In this document: positions 37,546 to 45,313 of the stretch, in pieces
How the letters are laid out: the number at the start of each line of letters is the position of its first letter
Position numbering within the stretch: position 1 is the first letter of the stretch
Assembly: GCA_047528275.1 (NCBI GenBank)
Contig: CP180023.1
Span: 1,116,001 to 1,180,000, forward strand
From: G039954875 sp047528275
GTDB lineage: Bacteria; Bacteroidota; Bacteroidia; Flavobacteriales; Blattabacteriaceae
Reading direction: 5' to 3'
Length of the DNA: 64,000 nt
Translations under genes and position numbers: made by a program
The notes under the pieces: model-generated
The model's database searches: none
What the model was told of the DNA's origin: nothing
Seen by the model: the letters and a program-made list of their open reading frames with translations, nothing else

Positions 37546-39080
37546 GAAAAAGGTACAATTAAGTTCTTCTAAAGAGATCCCGCCGTGTTGATAGATGTTT
37601 TTATAGTATTTCACGTAATAGTTGTAATTATTGGGATAGGTAAAAAATATATTTTCTCTAGCAAAGAGATATTTTGAACTAACGTTGAGTTTGGGTAGGA
37701 AATATTCTTCAGGTTTGTGAACTACAAGGACTTTTTTTTTATTGTAATTAAGATTTTTTCCCAATTTGTATCTCAGATTAGTATTGGTTTCTTTATCTCC
37801 GATCACTTTAGAAGGTTCTGTAACGAAAATGGTACCGTGGTCGGTGGTAAATAGTAAACGTATCTTAGCTTCTATAGCTTTTTTGATCGTTTGTAACAAG
37901 AAAGAATGCTCAAACCAATTTTTGGTCAAGGCCCGATAGGTTTCGTTGTCTCTGATAAGTTGAGAGACTACATAGTTATCCGTTTTTGTATGGGATAAGA
38001 TGTCTACGATATTACAGACTATAACGGTGAAGTCGTTATTGTCGATCTGAGGGAAATTTTGATACAACCTTTTTTCATCATCAGTAGTATTGATTTTGTA
38101 ATATTCTGATTTTAGGTAATCTAAACCTAATCTTTTCAACTCTTCATGCATGAAGAGTTCTTTGAAGTCATTTTTCTTTCCTTCCTCAATATCATTCCTC
38201 AGTATTTTGGAAAACGTTTTTCAATTTCCAAAGGCATCAAACCAGCAAAGAAGGAATTGCGTACATAAGAAGTAGCAGAAGGTAAAATACTGTAATGTAA
38301 AAGCTCTTCTTGTAGATTGTAATAAGGAGTAAGGAGTGGTTCGATACTCTTCCCATTGGTCGTACAGGAAATTGTCGATCAGGACCAATAGCGTAGGTTT
38401 TTTATTGCTTAGATATGGCTTGATATATTGCCGAAATACGTTGTGGGACATCACCGGTCCATTCGGTAGAATGGAGCTATCTACAGTAATTATCTTTGAT
38501 AAATTTGAAAAACTATTGGTTGGCTTCATGTTTCTGATCTTCGAAAATCCTCAAGAATTCAGGATCGACTATTTTTTCTAATTCCAACTCCCAAAATACG
38601 GGTTTTCTATAAAGATCTTGCCATCCTTCGGAATCATTGACCTGCATCAGGTCTATCGAAATCTTCCGAGAGATTATTAATAACGCATCGTCATCTTTTC
38701 GGTGATGATCTTCCGTGCTTCAAATATTTTTTTCAAGCTAAGTGAAATCTGATTAGGATTGACCGGTTTGATCAGATAATCAGCTATATAACTACCTATA
38801 GCATCTTCCATGATTTGCTCCTCTTCGCTTTTGGTAATCACTACCACTGGTAGTGTAGGTTTGTGACCTGTTTGATACTTTCAAGGGTTTCAAGACCATC
38901 GATGCCCGACATATTCTCATCTAAAAATATAGCTGAATAATGATTTTCTTCACGGATTCTATTCAAGGCATCAGCTCCGTTGTTAACCGTATCTACTCGA
39001 TATCCTCTTTTTTCAAGGAATAATAAGTGAGGTTTCAAGAGATTGATTTTGTCATCAATTCATGGAATTTTTTCTGATAT
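37546..39080 (-). pseudogene. porX: porX (PglZ-domain response regulator), decayed
   Basis: The N-terminal receiver fragment reads P stop IDDKINLLKPHLLFLEKRGY, VDTVNNGADALNRIREENHY and SAIFLDENMSGIDGLETLES (39070-38880; phospho-Asp in FLDEN). A middle linker follows (FWELELEKIVDPEFL near 38600). The PglZ alkaline-phosphatase-like domain comes in two pieces: MSHNVFRQYIKPYLSNKKPT, LLVLIDNFLYDQW (38221-38529), then FTVIVCNIVDILSHTKTDNY, LFTTDHGTIFV and NYNYYVKYYKNIYQHGGISL (37546-38151). PorX with PorY controls the type IX secretion system and gliding/secretion genes. At least four frame breaks are present. The first TGA replaces a conserved Trp. Confidence 0.9.
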
Positions 39081-39142
39081 ATTTAAAGAGGTTTATTTTT
39101 GCAGTGACTAAAGTTAGTTATTATTCGCATCGAAGCAAAGAA

Positions 39143-40373
39143 ATGAACCGGAATTTAAAGAAGATTAATGATTCAGTCTATGGTCTAATCACCATCCCAG
39201 AGCCTATGACTAGCTGAACTAATCGCTCACCCTTATTTTCAACGTCTCAGGCACATTACTCAAACAAGGCTTTCGCATATCGTATATCCTGGAGCCTAGC
39301 ATACAAGATTTCATCATGCTTTAGGCTGTCTACATCTGATGCAAAAAGCAGTAGAGGTATTACGTATGAATGGGGTAAAGGTATCCAGTAATAAAGAAAG
39401 AGGCTCCTATATCGTTATATTGTTGCATGACATCGGGAAGGAGCCATTTTCTCATGCTTTGGAGAAAGGTATTATAAAAAGTAATACTCATGAAGATATT
39501 CCTAAAATGTTGATGGATGAGCTCAACGAAACATTTCACGGAGTGCTCGATCTGACTTTAGATTTTTTCGAATCGAAATACCTCAGGAAATTTCTTCACC
39601 AACTTATCCCAAGCCAGCTCGATATGGACCGTATGGACTATATACAACGTGATAGCTTTTATACTGGGGTAATTGAGAAGGAAGCATCAATGCCAACCGA
39701 TTGATCTCCATGTTTAATGTTAGTCGATGAGCAATTAGTCGTAGAAGCCAAAGCATTAGACTCGGTAGAGACTTTTTGATTGCACGTATGTTCATGTATT
39801 GGTAAGTCTACCTACATAAAACCAGTATAGGTGCAGAAATATTTCTCGTTAAAATATTAGATAGAGCCAGAGAGCTTATCAAAAATAGCATACGCCTATC
39901 AGCTTACCATCTTTATATCATTTTCTTCAAAAGGATACTGAAGTGCCCCATTGGAAACAATTCAAAGAAAATGATCTTAAGCATTTTGTACAGCTCGATG
40001 ATACAGACATATGGCAAGCTGTGAAGGTATGACACAATCCTGTCGAGATAAAATCCTCTCAAAACTTTGTAAAATGTTGATCAAAATAGAATTATGGTCT
40101 GTAAAAATTTTAGATGCGCCGCTTTCGGAAGAAGTATTAGAAGCCTATAAAAAACAGATCAAAATACTATTGGGAATCAAACAAGCCGAATATTTTGTCC
40201 ACCAGACAAAAATCGAAAATCTAACTTACCATCCATACAAAAAACTCATACGACTCTTGATGAAAAACGGTCAGACCATATACCTCTTAAGTGTATCTGA
40301 AATACTCGACAATAAAAAGATCACCTCACCCATTAGTAAGTATTATTTTTGTCACCCCAAACAAAGGGCGTGA
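39143..40373 (+). pseudogene. HD-domain phosphohydrolase (dNTPase-like), decayed
   Basis: Fragments read MNRNLKKINDSVYGLITIPE, LIAHPYFQRLRHITQT (shifted frame), RFHHALGCLHLMQKAVEVLR, IVILLHDIGKEPFSHALEKG (the HD metal motif, about 39420), FFESKYLRKFLHQLIPSQLD and MDRMDYIQRDSFYTGV (about 39560-39670). The C-terminal half from 40011 is open for 120 codons. These match the HD family typified by YdhJ/dGTPase-like proteins that precede lpxD in Bacteroidota. Several stops and frameshifts lie between 39200 and 40010. The metal-binding His and Asp are still readable, so decay is moderate in age. Confidence 0.87.
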
Positions 40374-40390
40374 TTTCCTTAGAAAAGTGA

Positions 40391-40398
40391 TATTTTTG
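40391..40398 (+). promoter_or_regulatory. -7 promoter element of the lpxD operon
   Basis: TATTTTTG matches TAnnTTTG. Transcription would start near 40404, which puts the ATG at 40406 too close and supports the ATG at 40439 as the lpxD start. Confidence 0.5.
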
Positions 40399-40438
40399 CC
40401 GTCATATGGAGCCTATTTTTATACAAACTACCCAACAT

Positions 40439-41455
40439 ATGGAATTTACTGCTCAACAAATCGCTGAATTTTTAAAGGGAGAGGTGATAGGCGATCCTTT
40501 GATACAAGTCAGCAGGTTTTCTAAAATAGAAATGGGTCAGAAAGGTACACTTTCGTTTTTGGCTAATCCTAAATACACGCACTACATCTATACCACAACT
40601 GCTTCAGTAGTGATCGTAAATAGAGATTTTGTTCCTGAAAAAGAGATTTCTTCTACCTTGATCAAGGTAGAAAATGCTTATCAAGCTTTCATAAAAATCC
40701 TAGCCCTATATAAGGAAACCTTGAAAAAAGAGAAATGTGGTATTGAACAACCTAGCTTCATTTCCCCATCTGCGCAGATGGGGAAAAATACCTATATCGG
40801 AGCTTTTTGTTATATCGGAGAAAATGTAAACCTAGGAGACGAGGTGAAAATATACCCCAATACTTTCATCGGTGATGACGTTCAGATAGGTTCCCATACC
40901 ATTATTTATTCAGGAGTACATTTATATGCTGCTACACAAATAGGAGAATATTGTATCATACACTCAGGAAGTGTCATCGGATCCGATGGTTTTGGTTTTT
41001 CCCCCGATACACAGCAAACTTATCATAAGATCCCTCAACTGGGTAAAGTAGTTGTCGAAGATTTTGTAGAAATTGGTGCCTGTTGCACTATAGATAGAGC
41101 TACTTTAGATGCTACTATTATTTGCTCAGGTGTTAAGCTAGACAATCAGATTCAGGTGGCACATAACGTTGAGATCGGTTCCAATACAGTGATTGCCGCA
41201 CAAACAGGTATAGCAGGCTCTACTAAAATAGGACAAGGTGTAATGATAGGAGGGCAAGTAGGTATTGTTGGCCACTTAAAAATAGGAGATCAGGTGAAGA
41301 TCGCAGCACAAAGTGGCGTATCAAAAAACTTATCCAATCATGCTGTTGTACAAGGATCTCCTGCTTTTCCCATACAACAATACAAAAGATGTTATGTTTA
41401 TTTTAAAAACCTACCCGATTTAGCAAAACGATTGGAACAATTGGAGAGAACTTGA
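40439..41455 (+). CDS. lpxD: UDP-3-O-acylglucosamine N-acyltransferase
   Basis: LpxD adds the N-linked hydroxyacyl chain in lipid A synthesis (third step). The protein is 338 residues from ATG 40439. The uridine-binding N-domain MEFTAQQIAEFLKGEVIGD and SFLANPKYTHYIYTTTASVV (about 50-69) precedes a long left-handed beta-helix of hexapeptide repeats (for example SAQMGKNTYIGAFCYIGENV). SGSVIGSDGFGFSPD (about 180-194) contains the usual lipid-A motif. The catalytic His corresponds to the conserved site in IQVAHNVEIGSNTVIAAQTG (about 235-254). It starts an intact operon that continues with lpxC-fabZ, lpxA, efp, a small ORF and sucD. Confidence 0.95.
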   Translation: MEFTAQQIAEFLKGEVIGDPLIQVSRFSKIEMGQKGTLSFLANPKYTHYIYTTTASVVIVNRDFVPEKEISSTLIKVENAYQAFIKILALYKETLKKEKCGIEQPSFISPSAQMGKNTYIGAFCYIGENVNLGDEVKIYPNTFIGDDVQIGSHTIIYSGVHLYAATQIGEYCIIHSGSVIGSDGFGFSPDTQQTYHKIPQLGKVVVEDFVEIGACCTIDRATLDATIICSGVKLDNQIQVAHNVEIGSNTVIAAQTGIAGSTKIGQGVMIGGQVGIVGHLKIGDQVKIAAQSGVSKNLSNHAVVQGSPAFPIQQYKRCYVYFKNLPDLAKRLEQLERT

Positions 41456-41466
41456 ACCATAAACCC

Positions 41467-42891
41467 ATGTTTGATAAGCAAAAAACTATTGCGAAAGAAG
41501 TTTCGTTGACGGGAATAGGGTTGCATAGTGGGAAAAATGTGACCTTGACATTCAGACCAGCGTCCGAGTATACAGGCTTTGTCTTTGTACGAACAGACAT
41601 AGAAGGCCACCCCAACATCGAGGCGGACGTCTCTTTTATCAATAATACACAGAGAAGCACTACTTTAGAAAAAAATGGAGTGAAGATCCATACCATCGAG
41701 CACGTATTGGCATCCCTAACAGGAATGGATCTAGATAACGTCATCATTGAGCTCGATAACGTAGAGCCACCTATCATGGACGGTTCTGCTAAAGATTTCG
41801 TTGAAGCCCTTGAGAAAGTTGGAATTATAGAACAAAACGCTGAAAGAAAATATTATTCAGTCAAAGAAATCATTTCTTACACCGACCCAGAGACAGGTGG
41901 TGAGATTACTCTCTTGCCAGCAGATCATTTTGAAGTGACTACAATGGTAGACTTTGGCACTAAAGTACTCGGTACCCAAAACGCTATCCTCAAAAAATTG
42001 CACCATTTCAAAGAACAAATCGCTAATGCTAGAACTTTTTGTTTTTTTCACGAATTAGAGCATTTAGTCGATAAAGGATTAATCAAAGGTGGTGATCTCA
42101 ATAATGCCATCGTATACGTAGACAGAGACATTTCTCCACACAGCAAAGAAAAGCTCAAAAAGATCTTCAATAAGCAAAACATCTCTATCCTACCCAATGG
42201 AACTCTGAATAATCTCACCCTTCATTATCCCAACGAAGCAGCTCGGCATAAGCTCTTAGATGTCATAGGAGACTTAAGTCTAGTCGGCATCAAGTTAAAA
42301 GCCAAAGTTATAGCCAACAAACCTGGGCATCATATCAATACACAATTTGCTAAAATATTAGCCAAACACATCCGACAAGCCAGACGAAAAGGTATCCCTA
42401 CATTTGATCTAACTAAAAAAGCCCTCTATGATATCAATGATATCATGAAGATATTACCACATAGACCACCCTTTATATTGGTAGATAGGGTCTTAGAGAT
42501 CACGGATCGATATGTCGTAGGAGTCAAAAACGTTACGATAAATGAGCCCTTTTTTACAGGACATTTCCCCCAAGAGCCTGTCATGCCTGGTGTATTACAA
42601 ATAGAAGCCATGGCTCAAGTAGGCGGTATCTTTGTCCTCAATGGAGTAGACGACCCTCAAGCCTATTCCACTTACTTTTTAAAAATAAACAAGGCCAAAT
42701 TCAAACAAAAAGTAGTACCCGGAGATATTCTCATATTCAAAATGGATCTGTTAGAGCCTATAAGGAGAGGTATCGTCCGTATGCAAGGATACGGGTATGT
42801 CAATGACAAAGTAGTAGTAGAAGCAGAAGTAATGGCACAAGTAGTAAAGACTAATTTCTCCAATGGATCTTCAGTAGTAAAATCATTATGA
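41467..42891 (+). CDS. lpxC-fabZ: bifunctional UDP-3-O-acyl-GlcNAc deacetylase / (3R)-hydroxyacyl-ACP dehydratase
   Basis: The 474-residue fusion is typical of Bacteroidota. The LpxC part (about 1-310) carries the zinc ligands in HTIEHVLASLTGMDLDNV (His about 78) and in NEAARHKLLDVIGDL (HKxxxD, about 256-270). It catalyses the committed step of lipid A synthesis. The FabZ part (about 320-474) has ILPHRPPFILVDRVLEI, the catalytic His in EPFFTGHFPQEPVMPGVLQI and the catalytic Glu in EAMAQVGG. It dehydrates hydroxyacyl-ACP in fatty-acid elongation. ATG 41467 is chosen over a TTG at 41452 that overlaps lpxD. It overlaps lpxA by four bases (ATGA), so translation is coupled. Confidence 0.96.
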   Translation: MFDKQKTIAKEVSLTGIGLHSGKNVTLTFRPASEYTGFVFVRTDIEGHPNIEADVSFINNTQRSTTLEKNGVKIHTIEHVLASLTGMDLDNVIIELDNVEPPIMDGSAKDFVEALEKVGIIEQNAERKYYSVKEIISYTDPETGGEITLLPADHFEVTTMVDFGTKVLGTQNAILKKLHHFKEQIANARTFCFFHELEHLVDKGLIKGGDLNNAIVYVDRDISPHSKEKLKKIFNKQNISILPNGTLNNLTLHYPNEAARHKLLDVIGDLSLVGIKLKAKVIANKPGHHINTQFAKILAKHIRQARRKGIPTFDLTKKALYDINDIMKILPHRPPFILVDRVLEITDRYVVGVKNVTINEPFFTGHFPQEPVMPGVLQIEAMAQVGGIFVLNGVDDPQAYSTYFLKINKAKFKQKVVPGDILIFKMDLLEPIRRGIVRMQGYGYVNDKVVVEAEVMAQVVKTNFSNGSSVVKSL

Positions 42892-43688
42892 ATCAACCTT
42901 TAGCATACATACACCCACAAGCAAAGTTGGCTTCCAACGTAGTGATCGAGCCATTTTCTACCATATACAAAGATGTGGAAATAGGAGAAGGTACCTGGAT
43001 AGGACCCAATGTCATCATCATGGAGGGTGCACGCATTGGAAAAAATTGCAAAATCTATCCCGGGGCTGTCATATCTGCTGCCCCACAAGACCTTAAGTAT
43101 TACGGAGAACCTACTTTGACCTATATAGGTAACAACACCATCATCCGAGAATACGTGACAGTCAACAGAGGTACCTCCGCACAGGGATACACAAAAGTTG
43201 GAGAAAATTGCCTAATTATGACTGCTGTTCACATCGCACACGATTGTATTTTAGGCAATCATGTCATTTTAGTCAATGGCGTAGGTCTGGCAGGACATAT
43301 AGAAATAGACGATTGGGCTATCATCGGTGGGATGTGCCCAGTACACCAATACACTAAGATTGGGGCACACGCACTCATTGCAGGAGGATCCTTGGTGCGA
43401 AAAGATGTACCACCTTTTGTTAAAGCTGGGAGAACCCCTTTAGCCTACATCGGTGTCAACTCCATTGGTTTACGCCGGAGAGGATTTTTCCCAGAGAAAA
43501 TTGTAGAGATACAAGCGATTTATAGAGTACTCTATCAAAGAAATCGTAACATTTCCCAAGCTTTAGAGATTATAGAGACCGAGATCGACGCCACAGCCGA
43601 ACGAGATGAGATTATACAATTCATACAAAACTCATCACGAGGCATCATGAGAGGATACATTAAAAGAGGGAGCTCCAACGAATTATAA
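42888..43688 (+). CDS. lpxA: UDP-N-acetylglucosamine O-acyltransferase
   Basis: LpxA transfers a hydroxyacyl chain to UDP-GlcNAc, the first step of lipid A synthesis. The 266-residue protein has the standard beta-helix (IHPQAKLASNVVIEPFSTIY, IGPNVIIMEGARIGKNCKIY) and the catalytic His in VHIAHDCILGNHVILVNGVG (about 120-139). GGMCPVHQYTKIGAHALIAG and GLRRRGFFPEKIVEIQAIYR are diagnostic. The C-terminal helical part is complete. It overlaps lpxC-fabZ by 4 bases and is followed 20 bases later by efp. Active lipid A synthesis implies an outer membrane with LPS or lipooligosaccharide even in this eroding genome. Confidence 0.95.
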   Translation: MNQPLAYIHPQAKLASNVVIEPFSTIYKDVEIGEGTWIGPNVIIMEGARIGKNCKIYPGAVISAAPQDLKYYGEPTLTYIGNNTIIREYVTVNRGTSAQGYTKVGENCLIMTAVHIAHDCILGNHVILVNGVGLAGHIEIDDWAIIGGMCPVHQYTKIGAHALIAGGSLVRKDVPPFVKAGRTPLAYIGVNSIGLRRRGFFPEKIVEIQAIYRVLYQRNRNISQALEIIETEIDATAERDEIIQFIQNSSRGIMRGYIKRGSSNEL

Positions 43689-43707
43689 TCATTTTTAAAA
43701 TTTATCT

Positions 43708-44271
43708 ATGGCATCAACTTCGGAGATCAAAAAAGGCTTATGCATCGAGTTCAATCACGATATTTACAAAGTCATAAAATTCCTTCATGTCAAACCGGGA
43801 AAAGGCCCTGCTTTTGTACGTACTAAGCTCAAAAGCCTGACCACCGGTCGTGTATTGGAAAACACTTTTCCAGCCGGACACAAGATAGAAAAAATTCGTG
43901 TAGAATCCCATTCGTATCAATATTTATACGAAGAAGAAAATAATTTTTATTTCATGAATACAGAAGACTACAACCAAGTACACTTACCCAAAAAACTGAT
44001 CGAAAATTCTCAATTCCTCAAAGAAGGCATCCATGTGATGATCACCTTCCGTGCAGATGATGAGACCCCGTTATCCGTAGAGATGCCTGCCAATATCATA
44101 TTAGAAGTGACCTATACCGAACCCGGCCTCAAAGGAGACACTGCTACCAATACTACTAAATCGGCTACGCTAGAGACAGGGACTACAGTACAAGTACCTC
44201 TATTCATCAGTACTGGAGAACGTATCAAGATCAATACCGAAGACGGTACTTACATAGAGAGAGCAAAATGA
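43708..44271 (+). CDS. efp: translation elongation factor P
   Basis: EF-P binds between the P and E sites of the ribosome and relieves stalling at polyproline. The 187-residue protein has three beta-barrel domains. The N-terminal loop that contacts the tRNA acceptor end is FLHVKPGKGPAFVRTKLKSL (about 26-45), where the Lys in PGKGPA is the modification-site equivalent. The C-terminal domain ends with PLFISTGERIKINTEDGTYI, the standard family end. The frame is intact and in the lpx operon position typical of Bacteroidota. No EpmA or EarP modification gene is seen nearby, so the modification state is unknown. Confidence 0.95.
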   Translation: MASTSEIKKGLCIEFNHDIYKVIKFLHVKPGKGPAFVRTKLKSLTTGRVLENTFPAGHKIEKIRVESHSYQYLYEEENNFYFMNTEDYNQVHLPKKLIENSQFLKEGIHVMITFRADDETPLSVEMPANIILEVTYTEPGLKGDTATNTTKSATLETGTTVQVPLFISTGERIKINTEDGTYIERAK

Positions 44272-44272
44272 T

Positions 44273-44419
44273 ATGAAATCACCTCATTTCTATACTCTGA
44301 AAGAACACGATCCGTCCCAAAAAATCGGGATCACTCATAAGAAGTACTATTCCCTAAAAGATCTACCAAATCATGACTACAAATCCAGGAAAAAGCTCCT
44401 TTTTAAAAATAGCATATGA
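44273..44419 (+). CDS. small ORF of 48 codons between efp and sucD
   Basis: ATG 44273 begins one base after the efp stop, and the TGA (44417-44419) overlaps the sucD ATG in an ATGA arrangement. The peptide starts MKSPHFYTLKEHDPSQKIGI, continues with a basic, tyrosine-rich stretch and ends KKLLFKNSI. It has no membrane segment and no family I recognise. The tight spacing on both sides suggests a translationally coupled gene. In some Bacteroidota another lpxD-like gene stands between efp and sucD, and this could be a new or shrunken occupant of that slot. Chance cannot be ruled out. Confidence 0.5.
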   Translation: MKSPHFYTLKEHDPSQKIGITHKKYYSLKDLPNHDYKSRKKLLFKNSI

Positions 44420-45291
44420 GCATTCTAGTTAATAAAAATTCCCGAGTCATTGTACAAGGATTTACAGGAAAAGAAGGAACCTTTCACGCCGAACAAATGA
44501 TCGCCTACGGAACACCACTTGTCGGAGGTGTCACCCCAGGTAAAGGTGGGCAAAAACATTTAGAGAAATCCGTTTTTGACACTGTCGACGAAGCCGTTAG
44601 AAAAACAGACGCTGATGTAAGTATCCTCTTTGTACCCCCAGCCTTTGCCGCCGATGCAATCCTAGAATCGGCTGATGCAGGCATAGCCATCATCGTATGT
44701 ATCACCGAAGGTATCCCCATTGCAGACATGATTAGAGTAAAATATCACCTCCAAAACAAAGATTGTCGGCTGATCGGTCCCAATTGTCCTGGTATCATTA
44801 CCTCTGAAGAAGCCAAAATAGGTATCATGCCCGGTTTCGTGTTTCAAAAAGGCAGGGTAGGCATCGTGTCCAAATCTGGTACGCTCACCTACGAAGCAGC
44901 CGATCAAGTAGTCAAAGTCGGTTACGGTATCTCGACAGCCATCGGTATCGGAGGAGATCCGATCATTGGGACTAGCATACAAGAAACTATCGAATTATTT
45001 ATGGCAGACAAGGAGACAGATATCATCGTTATGATTGGGGAAATCGGTGGACAACTCGAAGTAGACGCCGCCCGATGGATCAAAGAGACTGGTAACAAAA
45101 AACCCGTCATCGGGTTTATCGCTGGACAAACTGCACCCAAAGGACGTACTATGGGTCATGCCGGAGCCATCGTGGGCGGGAAGGGTGATACAGCACAAGC
45201 TAAGATGCAAGTCATGACCGAATGCGGTATTCATGTAGTAAAATCTCCAGCAGAGATCGGACATCAAGTGGCTAAAATATTAAGCCAATAA
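44416..45291 (+). CDS. sucD: succinate-CoA ligase, alpha subunit
   Basis: SucD is the CoA-binding, phosphohistidine-bearing subunit of succinyl-CoA synthetase (TCA cycle, substrate-level phosphorylation). The 291-residue protein has the start ILVNKNSRVIVQGFTGKEGT, the CoA-site block YGTPLVGGVTPGKGGQKHLE, LIGPNCPGIITSEEAKIGIM and the active-site His in MGHAGAIVGGKGDTAQAKMQ (His about 247). VGIVSKSGTLTYEAADQV is also standard. The frame is intact. The partner sucC is not in this window. Its translation is coupled to the small upstream ORF. Confidence 0.95.
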   Translation: MSILVNKNSRVIVQGFTGKEGTFHAEQMIAYGTPLVGGVTPGKGGQKHLEKSVFDTVDEAVRKTDADVSILFVPPAFAADAILESADAGIAIIVCITEGIPIADMIRVKYHLQNKDCRLIGPNCPGIITSEEAKIGIMPGFVFQKGRVGIVSKSGTLTYEAADQVVKVGYGISTAIGIGGDPIIGTSIQETIELFMADKETDIIVMIGEIGGQLEVDAARWIKETGNKKPVIGFIAGQTAPKGRTMGHAGAIVGGKGDTAQAKMQVMTECGIHVVKSPAEIGHQVAKILSQ

Positions 45292-45313
45292 ATTTTGAAG
45301 ACGAAAATATGTG

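Noticed and set aside
3452..39080. Possible recoding of TGA as tryptophan, since several TGA codons fall at Trp positions
   Set aside because: Many intact genes (apt, the GT2 gene, efp, lpxD, lpxC-fabZ, argS, rplT, uvrA) end in TGA at the normal family length, intact genes use TGG for Trp, and the affected genes also carry TAA and TAG stops and frameshifts.
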